Source of the DNA: Roseobacter sp.
Lineage (GTDB): Bacteria > Pseudomonadota > Alphaproteobacteria > Rhodobacterales > Rhodobacteraceae
Assembly: GCA_024636425.1 (NCBI GenBank)
Contig: JAGXHB010000288.1
Location: 1 to 7,383 of the forward strand
Direction of reading: 5' to 3'
DNA: 7,383 bases
The position numbers were made by a program, and so were the translations under genes. Positions 1 through 5,972 of the stretch are shown one piece after another; the stretch's first letter is position 1, and the number at the start of each line of letters is the position of its first letter. A model generated the notes under the pieces. That model saw only the letters and a list, made by a program, of their open reading frames with translations, was not told the DNA's origin and ran no database searches.

Positions 1-1454
1 CGCGCCTTGTCCACCTCGCGCAGCGACCGCCGGATCGCGGTTTTTGCCTTGCCGGTCGTGGCAATGTCCAGCCACGTTACCTGCGGCGTCTGACCTTGCG
101 CCGTGATAATCTCGATGGATTGACCGTTCTTGACCCGCGTCCAAAGCGGCACGCGCATCCCGTCAATCTTGGCCCCCACACAGGCGGATCCGATGCGCGT
201 GTGGATCGCATAGGCAAAATCTATCGGCGTCGCCCCTCGCGGCAGTTTGACCACTTCGCCCTTGGGGGTAAAGCAGAAGACCTGATCCGCATACATCTCA
301 AGCTTGACTGCTTCGAGGAAATCCTCGTGATCTTCCTCGGAATCAAGCTGCTCTGTCAGTTGCGCCACCCATTTTACCGGGTCCACGGCAAAGGGGTTTT
401 TGGACCGCACACCATCGCGGTAAGACCAATGCGCCGCCACCCCGGTTTCGGCCACGTCATGCATCTGCCGCGTTCTGATCTGAACCTCGACCCGCTTGCC
501 GTCGCGCCCCGACACCGTGGTGTGGATCGACCGGTAACCGTTGGTCTTGGGCTGGCTGATATAGTCCTTGAACCGTCCCGGCACCGCCCGCCAGCGGCGG
601 TGGATCGTACCAAGCGCGCGGTAGCATTCGTCATCCGCCGTTGTGATGATGCGGAAACCATAGATGTCGGACAAACGCGAAAAGGACAGATCCTTTTCCT
701 GCATCTTGCGCCAGATCGAATAAGGTTTCTTGGCGCGACCGAACACTTCGGCCTCGATCCCTGCTTTTTCGAGCTCATAGCGCATGTCGCCGGTGATCCG
801 CTGGATCACATCGCCGGTTTCGCGTTGCAGCGTGATGAAACGGCGGATGATCGACTGACGGCCTTCGGGGTTCAGCACGCGGAAGGCCAGATCCTCCAGC
901 TCTTCGCGCATCCATTGCATACCCATACGCCCGGCGAGCGGCGCATAGATGTCCATCGTCTCGCGGGCCTTCTGGATCTGCTTGTCCGGCCGCATCGACT
1001 TGATCGTGCGCATGTTGTGCAGACGGTCCGCAAGCTTGACCAGAATGACCCGCAGATCCTTGGACATTGCCATGAACAGCTTGCGAAAGTTCTCGGCCTG
1101 TTTGGTTTCGGTGGAGTTGAGCTGCAGGTTCGTCAGCTTGGTCACACCATCGACCAGTTCAGCAACATCGGTCCCGAACCGTTTTTCAACCTCGGCATAG
1201 GATGCCTTGGTGTCCTCGATGGTGTCGTGCAGCAGTGCCGTGATAATGGTCGCATCATCCAGTTGCTGTTCAGTCAGGATCGCTGCAACAGACACCGGGT
1301 GCGTGAAATAGGGCTCGCCTGAATGTCGAAACTGCCCCTCGTGCATCTGCAGGCCAAATTCATAGGCCTGCCGGATATGCTTTTCGTTGGATTTAGGGTT
1401 ATAGGCGCGGACAAGCGCGATAAGGTCGTCAGCCGTAATATCGGCGTTGTTCAT
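1..1454 (-). CDS. rsh: Bifunctional (p)ppGpp synthetase/hydrolase (RelA/SpoT homologue), 3' end outside window
   Basis: This enzyme makes and degrades (p)ppGpp, the alarmone of the stringent response. I read 484 codons from an ATG at 1454 (MNNADITADD) to the left edge without a stop. The hydrolase HD domain spans about residues 20-200, with Arg43, His52, the HDTIEDT motif (His76, Asp77, Glu80, Asp81) and LADRLHN (Asp143) all present. The synthetase domain spans about 235-350, with DIYGFR (Asp263), NGYRSIHTTV and EVQIRT (Glu323). The motif RFKD at 294-297 is the RXKD form known from bifunctional Rel/SpoT enzymes; monofunctional RelA carries EXDD. A TGS domain starts near 391 (VFCFTPKGE). The C-terminal regulatory part, including the expected ACT domain, lies outside the window. 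The gene starts 36 bases after rpoZ, the same order as rpoZ-spoT in enterobacteria, so co-transcription is likely. Both activities should be functional as far as visible. I am very sure of the family; the choice of symbol (rsh, spoT or relA) is convention. Confidence 0.97.
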   Translation of the reverse strand, partial: MNNADITADDLIALVRAYNPKSNEKHIRQAYEFGLQMHEGQFRHSGEPYFTHPVSVAAILTEQQLDDATIITALLHDTIEDTKASYAEVEKRFGTDVAELVDGVTKLTNLQLNSTETKQAENFRKLFMAMSKDLRVILVKLADRLHNMRTIKSMRPDKQIQKARETMDIYAPLAGRMGMQWMREELEDLAFRVLNPEGRQSIIRRFITLQRETGDVIQRITGDMRYELEKAGIEAEVFGRAKKPYSIWRKMQEKDLSFSRLSDIYGFRIITTADDECYRALGTIHRRWRAVPGRFKDYISQPKTNGYRSIHTTVSGRDGKRVEVQIRTRQMHDVAETGVAAHWSYRDGVRSKNPFAVDPVKWVAQLTEQLDSEEDHEDFLEAVKLEMYADQVFCFTPKGEVVKLPRGATPIDFAYAIHTRIGSACVGAKIDGMRVPLWTRVKNGQSIEIITAQGQTPQVTWLDIATTGKAKTAIRRSLREVDKA

Positions 1455-1490
1455 GCCTGTCTTGCCTCATTGCCCCGAAGGGCGCGGGCG

Positions 1491-1844
1491 TTAACCCTGC
1501 CCTTGTGCCGCCATCAACTGCCGCAGCAGCATTTCTTCGGACATGCTGTCTTCTTCGGGCTTGTCCTGCTCGGCACCCATCAGCAACGCCATTGCGTCTT
1601 CTTCGGGCTCGTCGATTTCGATCTGATGCTGATTGCTCTCGATCAGACGCTCGCGCAGATCGTCGGCTGATTGCGTCTCATCAGCAATTTCACGGAGCGA
1701 AACGACCGGGTTCTTGTCATTATCGCGGTCAACGGTAACGGCCGACCCTGCTGCGATTTCGCGGGCGCGGTGCGCTGCCAGCATGACAAGCTCGAATCGG
1801 TTTGGAACTTTGTCCACACAATCTTCGACGGTGACGCGGGCCAT
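1491..1844 (-). CDS. rpoZ: DNA-directed RNA polymerase omega subunit
   Basis: Omega is the small RNA polymerase subunit that clamps the beta' C-terminus, helps assembly and forms part of ppGpp binding site 1. The 117-residue protein begins MARVTVEDCVDKVPNRFEL, the conserved N-terminus of the family, followed by the helix AAHRAREIAAG and the VVSLREIADE segment. Residues 80-117 form a long acidic, Gln/Met-rich tail typical of alphaproteobacterial omegas, which are longer than the E. coli protein (about 91 residues). The MAR motif at residues 1-3, linked to ppGpp binding in proteobacteria, is intact. The start is supported by GGAG at 1853-1856 on the minus strand, eight bases before the ATG. It lies 71 bases after folK and 36 bases before rsh. 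Confidence 0.97.
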   Translation of the reverse strand: MARVTVEDCVDKVPNRFELVMLAAHRAREIAAGSAVTVDRDNDKNPVVSLREIADETQSADDLRERLIESNQHQIEIDEPEEDAMALLMGAEQDKPEEDSMSEEMLLRQLMAAQGQG

Positions 1845-1882
1845 AAGGTATGCTCCAGTACTATTCGCTGCAAGAAGCCGAC

Positions 1883-1911
1883 TGTCTAGAAGCCCCTGTC
1901 GATATTTACAA
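1883..1911 (-). promoter_or_regulatory. Candidate promoter for rpoZ-rsh
   Basis: Read on the minus strand, TTGTAA (1911-1906) and TAGACA (1888-1883) are separated by exactly 17 bases and lie about 40 bases before the rpoZ start codon. This is a fair match to a housekeeping sigma-70 promoter, but alphaproteobacterial promoters are poorly conserved and the region is only 71 bases long. The -35 box would overlap the hairpin described at 1891-1917. Inference only. Confidence 0.25.
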
Positions 1912-1917
1912 GGGGCT
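1891..1917 (-). terminator. Hairpin just after the folK stop codon, weak terminator candidate
   Basis: AGCCCCT at 1891-1897 is complementary to AGGGGCT at 1911-1917. An inner GT/AC pairing can extend the stem if one A is bulged. The far arm overlaps the folK stop codon. On the minus strand the stem is followed by CTTCTAG, which is poor in T for an intrinsic terminator, so termination would be partial at best. It may separate or attenuate folK from rpoZ-rsh transcription, or simply stabilise the folK 3' end. Confidence 0.35.
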
Positions 1918-2509
1918 ATTCGGCTGGGTTCACGCCCTCTTTATCTGCATCCGGCAGGTCATTCAACATCTCGCGCACGGTCTTGTGCAAAACCGGATGC
2001 TGCCAGTCCGGCGCGATGTCGGCCCATGGCACCAAAACAAAGGCACGATCCTGCAAGCGCGGGTGTGGAAGGACCAGTCCATCCGGGGCCACCGTTTTCT
2101 GCCTGTCCGGTGCCAGCCTGCGCCAGTGGTCGTGGGTCTGCGCATCCGGCAAAACGAATCCCTCTACAGCCAGCAGGTCCAGATCCAGCGGTCGGGGTGC
2201 CCAGCGTTGCGCCCGCGTCCGCCCCATTTCCGCCTCAATACCGTGCAACAAGGCAAGAGTTTGGCTGGAATCGAGGGGCGTCGATACTTCTACCACGGCG
2301 TTGATAAAATCCGGCCCGGACCCAACTGGCACTGCATAGGTTGAGTAGAGCGGGCTGACCGCCACAAGGTGAAATCCGACATCTTCAAGCAATTGCAAAG
2401 CGTAACGCACAGTTTCAATCGGGCCGCCAGCAACCGACGATTGATTACTGCCCAAGGCAATAAATGCGCGCTTGTATTGGACAGGTGAAACATCGCTCAG
2501 CAGTGTCAT
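1916..2509 (-). CDS. folK: 2-amino-4-hydroxy-6-hydroxymethyldihydropteridine pyrophosphokinase (HPPK)
   Basis: FolK transfers pyrophosphate from ATP to 6-hydroxymethyl-7,8-dihydropterin, the step before dihydropteroate synthase in folate synthesis, in the cytoplasm. The 197-residue protein has the family motifs in order: IALGSN (17-22), EMGRTRAQRW (94-103), APRPLDLDLL (104-113) with Asp109 and Asp111 as the Mg ligands, and LPHPRLQDRAFVLVPW (147-162). It is longer than E. coli HPPK (about 159 residues). The extra length is a segment of roughly 30 residues at 115-146, rich in charged residues and Trp, plus a hydrophilic tail; I recall the same insertion in other Rhodobacterales FolK proteins. 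The only Met near the start is residue 1, so the start is set by default; the upstream AAGAAA is a weak ribosome binding site. It is divergent from the NYN gene and upstream of rpoZ. Confidence 0.96.
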   Translation of the reverse strand: MTLLSDVSPVQYKRAFIALGSNQSSVAGGPIETVRYALQLLEDVGFHLVAVSPLYSTYAVPVGSGPDFINAVVEVSTPLDSSQTLALLHGIEAEMGRTRAQRWAPRPLDLDLLAVEGFVLPDAQTHDHWRRLAPDRQKTVAPDGLVLPHPRLQDRAFVLVPWADIAPDWQHPVLHKTVREMLNDLPDADKEGVNPAE

Positions 2510-2541
2510 TTGTTGTTTCTTGCCCCGTCGATTTCAGCTAG

Positions 2542-2557
2542 GTCAATATGTCAATAT
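2542..2557. repeat. Perfect 8-bp tandem repeat in the folK/NYN intergenic region
   Basis: GTCAATAT occurs twice without a gap, at 2542-2549 and 2550-2557. Read on the minus strand this gives ATATTGAC twice, so two TTGAC-type -35-like hexamers (TTGACA at 2554-2549 and TTGACC at 2546-2541) lie 30-45 bases before the folK start. I found no good -10 box at 17 bases from either. The repeat could be part of the folK promoter or a paired binding site for a regulator. Confidence 0.5.
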
Positions 2558-2583
2558 ACGGTCCCGTTGGTTTCGAAAGAGCT

Positions 2584-2612
2584 TTTTTAAGTCTACGTTT
2601 TTAAGGTCTATG
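2584..2612. repeat. Imperfect 14/15-bp tandem repeat before the NYN gene
   Basis: TTTTTAAGTCTACG (2584-2597) is followed directly by TTTTTAAGGTCTATG (2598-2612). The units differ by one inserted G and one C/T change. The repeat lies 28 bases before the chosen ATG of the NYN gene, in the 5' leader or promoter of that gene. An in-frame ATG at 2610 is part of the second unit but has no good ribosome binding site. Confidence 0.5.
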
Positions 2613-2639
2613 TTCAACGGTCTGTCTGGAAAGGCTTAC

Positions 2640-3185
2640 ATGTTTTATAAAGATGATCGTCTCGCGCTATTTATCGACGGCTCAAATCTCTACGCTGCCT
2701 CGAAGAGCCTTGGCTTCGACATTGATTACAAACTGCTCCGCCAGGAATTCATGCGCCGTGGTAAGTTGCTGCGGGCGTTCTACTATACCGCCTTGTTGGA
2801 GAACGAGGAATATTCCCCGATCCGTCCTTTGGTTGACTGGCTTAACTATAACGGCTTCACGATGGTGACCAAGCCTGCCAAGGAATATACCGACAGCATG
2901 GGCCGTCGTAAGGTCAAGGGCAACATGGACATCGAACTTGCCGTCAACGCCATGGAACTCGCCCCGTATCTTGATCATATCGTGATCTTTTCGGGCGATG
3001 GCGATTTCCGCCCGCTGGTCGAAAGCCTGCAGCGGCAAGGCGTGCGCGTTTCGGTCGTCAGTACGATCCGGAGCCAGCCCCCGATGATCTCTGACGAGCT
3101 GCGCCGGCAGGCCGATAATTTCATCGAACTCGAAGATCTGCGCGATGTAATCGGCCGCCCCCCACGCGAGGACGCTCCCGAGTAA
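2640..3185 (+). CDS. NYN-domain (LabA/DUF88-type) PIN-like protein, putative RNase
   Basis: The 181-residue protein is essentially one NYN domain, a PIN-like fold found in predicted metal-dependent RNases and in the LabA/DUF88 group. The acidic metal-site positions are visible: LALFIDGSNLY (8-18) with Asp13 and Asn16, KGNMDIELAVNAM (93-105) with Asp97, and IFSGDGDFRPLV (116-127) with Asp120 and Asp122. RVSVVSTIR (136-144) and the downstream helix also fit the family. No signal peptide or membrane segment is seen, so it is cytoplasmic. The ATG at 2640 is chosen because GGAAAGG at 2628-2634 sits five bases upstream and the NYN fold begins right after it; an in-frame ATG at 2610 and a TTG at 2472 lack such support. 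The gene is monocistronic, divergent from folK, and closed by the hairpin at 3193-3232. RNase activity is inferred from the family; its RNA target is unknown. Confidence 0.9.
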   Translation: MFYKDDRLALFIDGSNLYAASKSLGFDIDYKLLRQEFMRRGKLLRAFYYTALLENEEYSPIRPLVDWLNYNGFTMVTKPAKEYTDSMGRRKVKGNMDIELAVNAMELAPYLDHIVIFSGDGDFRPLVESLQRQGVRVSVVSTIRSQPPMISDELRRQADNFIELEDLRDVIGRPPREDAPE

Positions 3186-3192
3186 ATCGAAT

Positions 3193-3232
3193 ATGCCCGC
3201 GCTTTTGAGTCCCCAAAAGCGCGGGCATTTCT
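3193..3232 (+). terminator. Rho-independent terminator of the NYN gene
   Basis: A perfect 15-bp inverted repeat pairs 3193-3207 (ATGCCCGCGCTTTTG) with 3214-3228 around the six-base loop AGTCCC. The T-containing run TTTCT follows. It begins eight bases after the NYN stop codon. Stem length and GC content make it the strongest hairpin in the window. Confidence 0.88.
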
Positions 3233-3428
3233 ACTAAAATTTGCGTACTTAAATCGAGTTGTAAGGTCTGCCGGTAATATCGACAGCCGCCACTTTGTTA
3301 ACACAATTCCGTGATTCGCTGAACCCCGCAAACAGGGGAGCCAGGAACCCACTGCTATTGAGTGCCCTTCACGGTCTGGACGATGGCCCCCACAGCAATT
3401 ACCTTTGGGACAGCCACAGGAGCCTTGC
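3233..3428 (+). promoter_or_regulatory. Gene-free leader/promoter region of ispH
   Basis: About 200 bases between the NYN terminator and ispH hold no convincing gene. The first half (3233-3312) is AT-rich and probably contains the promoter, although I could not place a confident -35/-10 pair. The second half has pairing potential: CCCC (3324-3327) with GGGG (3335-3338), or the same GGGG plus GCCA (3340-3343) with TGGCCCCC (3384-3391). The ispH ribosome binding site AGGAG is at 3418-3422. An ATG at 3383 opens a frame that overlaps ispH out of phase, but it has no protein-like features. Confidence 0.4.
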
Positions 3429-4379
3429 ATGACAAAACCACCTCTCACTCTTTATCTTGCCGCGCCCCGTGGATTTTGCGCGGGCGTCGACCGCGCCATC
3501 AAGATCGTCGAGATGGCACTCGAGAAATGGGGGGCGCCGGTCTATGTGCGTCACGAGATCGTGCATAATAAATTCGTCGTCGATGGTCTGCGCGACAAGG
3601 GTGCCGTCTTTGTCGAGGAACTGTCGGAATGCCCCGATGACCGCCCTGTGATCTTCTCTGCGCACGGCGTTCCAAAGGCAGTGCCCGCCAAAGCCGAGGC
3701 GCGTAATATGGTGTATGTGGACGCGACCTGCCCTTTGGTCAGCAAGGTCCATATCGAAGCACAGCGCCACGCCGAGGCTGGCCTTCAGATGATCATGATC
3801 GGCCACGCCGGCCACCCTGAAACAGTCGGCACCATGGGCCAGTTGCCCGAGGGCGAGGTGCTGCTGGTCGAAACCCCTGCCGACGTTGCGACAGTGAGCG
3901 TCCGCAACCCGCAGAAACTGGCCTATGTCACGCAGACAACGCTGAGCATTGACGACACCGCTGACATCGTTGCGGCCCTGAACGATCGTTTTCCGGCCAT
4001 CGTCGGCCCGCACAAGGAAGACATCTGCTATGCCACCACCAACCGCCAGGAAGCGGTCAAGGCGATGGCCCCCAAATGTGACGCCATGCTGGTCGTAGGT
4101 GCTCCGAATTCCAGCAATTCCAAGCGTCTGGTCGAGGTGGGATCGCGCGCCGGTTGCCCTTATGCCCAACTTGTCCAGCGCGCCACCGACATCGACTGGC
4201 GCAGCCTTGAGGGGATTTCCAGCATCGGCATCACTGCCGGTGCCTCTGCGCCCGAACAACTGATCAACGAGGTCATTGACGCTTTCAGGGACCGCTATGA
4301 CGTAGTCACCGAGCTGGTCGAAACCGCGGTCGAGAATGTGGAATTCAAGGTTCCCCGCGTGCTGCGCGTGCCCGCATGA
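3429..4379 (+). CDS. ispH: 4-hydroxy-3-methylbut-2-enyl diphosphate reductase
   Basis: IspH (LytB) is an iron-sulfur enzyme that reduces HMBPP to IPP and DMAPP, the last step of the MEP isoprenoid pathway, in the cytoplasm. All three cluster-binding cysteines are present: Cys17 (RGFCAGVDRA), Cys101 (VDATCPLVSKVH) and Cys200 (DICYATTNRQ). The substrate-binding residues are also present: His46 (EIVHNKFVV), His79 (FSAHGVP), His129 and Glu131 (GHAGHPETVG), the TQTTLS motif (168-173), NSSNSKRL (227-234) and GASAPE (271-276). The length of 316 residues matches the family (E. coli 316). The ATG at 3429 follows AGGAG by six bases; a TTG at 3405 in the same frame would add eight residues and is unlikely. 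The last four bases overlap the start of the DUF3429 gene, which suggests translational coupling. Confidence 0.98.
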   Translation: MTKPPLTLYLAAPRGFCAGVDRAIKIVEMALEKWGAPVYVRHEIVHNKFVVDGLRDKGAVFVEELSECPDDRPVIFSAHGVPKAVPAKAEARNMVYVDATCPLVSKVHIEAQRHAEAGLQMIMIGHAGHPETVGTMGQLPEGEVLLVETPADVATVSVRNPQKLAYVTQTTLSIDDTADIVAALNDRFPAIVGPHKEDICYATTNRQEAVKAMAPKCDAMLVVGAPNSSNSKRLVEVGSRAGCPYAQLVQRATDIDWRSLEGISSIGITAGASAPEQLINEVIDAFRDRYDVVTELVETAVENVEFKVPRVLRVPA

Positions 4380-4828
4380 TCGGTATCCCGCGCGCACCGC
4401 TTCTACTTGGCCTTGCAGGGCTGATCCCCTTTGTCTGGGGTGCGCTGACCACGGTGAGCGATCCGCTGGCCACGTGGGGCGCTGCCAATTTGGGCGGCCG
4501 TTTCGTCGGTCCCTACATTCAGCTTTTCTATGGCGCGGTGATCCTTGCCTTCATGTCCGGTGTGCTGTGGGGATTTGCCACCAAAGCCAAGGGCAACCGC
4601 GCCGCGACAGGATATGCGTTCTCTGTGGTCCCTGCCCTTTGGGCTTTTTTCATGACCGGCGGCGGCCCTGTGGGGGCTGGCATGAACCTGATGTTCGGTT
4701 TCGCGGGTCTGCTGGTGCTTGATTTCGCCTTCTGGAGCTGGGGACTTGCACCTTCCTGGTGGATGAAACTGCGCGTGCTTCTGACGGTCATCGTCCTCTT
4801 ATGTCTCAGCACAGGTGTCTTTTTGTGA
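4376..4828 (+). CDS. DUF3429-type integral membrane protein, function unknown
   Basis: The 150-residue protein is very hydrophobic with about five predicted membrane segments (roughly residues 8-25, 48-68, 79-97, 101-123 and 130-149). The pattern LGLAGLIPFVWGAL at the N-terminus, followed by YGAVILAFMSGVLWG (52-66), matches my memory of the DUF3429 family, small inner-membrane proteins without a known role. No catalytic motif is seen. Its ATG overlaps the ispH stop codon (ATGA at 4376-4379), so it is probably translated with ispH. In rhizobia and relatives the place between ispH and rnhA is, as I recall, held by thrB; here this membrane protein is there instead. A link with isoprenoid use in the membrane is possible but is only a guess from position. 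Confidence 0.8.
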   Translation: MIGIPRAPLLLGLAGLIPFVWGALTTVSDPLATWGAANLGGRFVGPYIQLFYGAVILAFMSGVLWGFATKAKGNRAATGYAFSVVPALWAFFMTGGGPVGAGMNLMFGFAGLLVLDFAFWSWGLAPSWWMKLRVLLTVIVLLCLSTGVFL

Positions 4829-4895
4829 TCCGGGTTCAAGATCTGCGAAATTGGGGGCTGGACGCCGCTGCGGCCCACTCGATATGTCTGCGCGC

Positions 4896-5351
4896 ATGAC
4901 AAGATTGATTGCATATACCGACGGTGCCTGTTCCGGCAATCCCGGCCCCGGAGGCTGGGGCGCGTTGATGCGCGCGATGGACGGCGAGAACGTCGTCAAG
5001 GAACGCGAACTCAAAGGTGGTGAACCTGCCACGACCAACAACCGGATGGAACTGATGGCCGCGATCAGTGCGCTTGAAGCGCTTGCCCGCCCGACCGAGA
5101 TCACCATCGTCACAGACAGCAACTATGTCAAAAACGGCATCACCGGCTGGATCTATGGCTGGAAGAAGAACGGCTGGAAAAATGCCGCGAAAAAGCCGGT
5201 CAAGAACGCCGAGCTTTGGCAACGGCTTGACGCCGCCAATGCCCGCCATTCGGTCACATGGGAATGGGTCAAGGGCCACGCAGGCCACCCCGAAAATGAA
5301 CGGGCAGACGAACTGGCGCGTGCGGGCATGGCTCCGTTCAAGGGCAAATGA
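4896..5351 (+). CDS. rnhA: Ribonuclease HI
   Basis: RNase HI cleaves the RNA strand of RNA-DNA hybrids, removing primers and R-loops. The 151-residue protein has the full catalytic set: Asp9 (YTDGACSGNPGPGGWG), Glu52 (TTNNRMEL), Asp74 (IVTDSNYVKNG), His128 (WVKGHAGH) and Asp138 (ERADELAR). The basic handle WKKNGWKNAAKKPVKN (89-104) of the bacterial type I enzyme is present. Length is close to E. coli RNase HI (155). I chose the ATG at 4896 because family members start just before the first beta strand; the ATG at 4884 would add four residues, and neither has a clear ribosome binding site. It lies 67 bases after the DUF3429 gene and overlaps the TRIC gene by four bases. Confidence 0.97.
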   Translation: MTRLIAYTDGACSGNPGPGGWGALMRAMDGENVVKERELKGGEPATTNNRMELMAAISALEALARPTEITIVTDSNYVKNGITGWIYGWKKNGWKNAAKKPVKNAELWQRLDAANARHSVTWEWVKGHAGHPENERADELARAGMAPFKGK

Positions 5352-5971
5352 CCCTGCTCAGCCTGCTAGACTATGCCTCGGTACTGGTGTTTGCGATTAC
5401 CGGCGCGCTGGTCGCAAGCCGTGCCCAGCTTGATCTGGTGGGCTTCGCCTTCATCGCCTGTCTTACGGCCCTTGGCGGCGGCACGCTGCGGGATCTGCTG
5501 CTCGACCGTAACCCGATCTTCTGGATTGATAATCCCACATATCTGGCCGTCGGGGGCGTCGCCGCCCTTGTGGTGTTCTTTACCGCGCATCTGCTGGAAA
5601 GCCGATACCGCACGCTGATCTGGCTGGACAGCTTTGCATTGGCTGTCGCGGTGGCGGCGGGTGCGGGCGTGGCCATGTCATTGGATCAATCCGCTACGAT
5701 CGTGATCCTGATGGGCATGATCACCGGCTGCATGGGCGGGCTGATGCGCGATGTGGTAGTGGGCGAAGTGCCGTTGGTGCTGAAACAGGGCGAACTTTAC
5801 GTGACCGCCGCCTTTGCAGGCGCATTGAGCGCCGTGATCCTCCGCAGCCTGCTGGGCGACGTGGCCATCGCCCTCTTTGCAGGAGCTTGCGTCACATGGA
5901 TTCTGCGCGCTGGATCGCTTTACTTCGGATGGAACCTGCCGGTCTACAAAAGCCGCCCGCCGCGCCCCTGA
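5348..5971 (+). CDS. TRIC-type cation channel family protein (UPF0126, YadS/YicG-like)
   Basis: The 207-residue membrane protein contains two copies of the UPF0126 repeat, about residues 5-82 and 92-168. Each carries the glycine-rich kink motif of the family: ALGGGTLRDLLL (41-52) and MGGLMRDVVVGEVPLVL (129-145). About seven membrane segments can be drawn. Prokaryotic TRIC proteins form trimeric monovalent cation channels, each subunit with its own pore; for most bacterial members the physiological role is unknown. The ATG overlaps the rnhA stop codon (ATGA at 5348-5351), so translation is probably coupled. The stop codon is one base from that of the convergent small gene at 5973. Confidence 0.92.
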   Translation: MTLLSLLDYASVLVFAITGALVASRAQLDLVGFAFIACLTALGGGTLRDLLLDRNPIFWIDNPTYLAVGGVAALVVFFTAHLLESRYRTLIWLDSFALAVAVAAGAGVAMSLDQSATIVILMGMITGCMGGLMRDVVVGEVPLVLKQGELYVTAAFAGALSAVILRSLLGDVAIALFAGACVTWILRAGSLYFGWNLPVYKSRPPRP

Positions 5972-5972
5972 C

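Noticed and set aside
96..1322. Open frame of 408 codons on the plus strand
   Set aside because: It lies wholly antisense to rsh, whose domains and active-site residues are unmistakable. The translated sequence has no recognisable domain and is rich in His, Arg and Pro, as expected for the reverse of a GC-rich gene.
2472..2639. N-terminal extension of the NYN protein from a TTG at 2472 or ATG at 2610
   Set aside because: The added residues have no NYN-like sequence and would reach back into folK, whereas the ATG at 2640 has a clear GGAAAGG ribosome binding site.
3324..3350. Resemblance to a cobalamin riboswitch: CCCCGCAA (3324-3331) and GAGCCAGGA (3338-3346, like the B12 box)
   Set aside because: The two motifs are only six bases apart. 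A real cobalamin riboswitch has a large stem-rich domain between them and further conserved blocks upstream, which I cannot find. ispH is also not a known target. A covariance-model search (Infernal with the Rfam cobalamin models) would decide; no hit is expected.
3362..3568. Small plus-strand frame of 68 codons overlapping the ispH start (GTG 3362 or ATG 3383)
   Set aside because: No ribosome binding site of note, no hydrophobic or domain pattern, and most of it is out of phase inside ispH. A short leader peptide cannot be excluded without ribosome profiling.
3399..4397. Open frame of 332 codons on the minus strand
   Set aside because: Antisense to ispH; a by-product of GC-rich codon use.
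4815..4895. Longer RNase HI starting at GTG 4815
   Set aside because: It would overlap the DUF3429 gene, and the extra 27 residues do not match the family, whose members begin just before the first beta strand.
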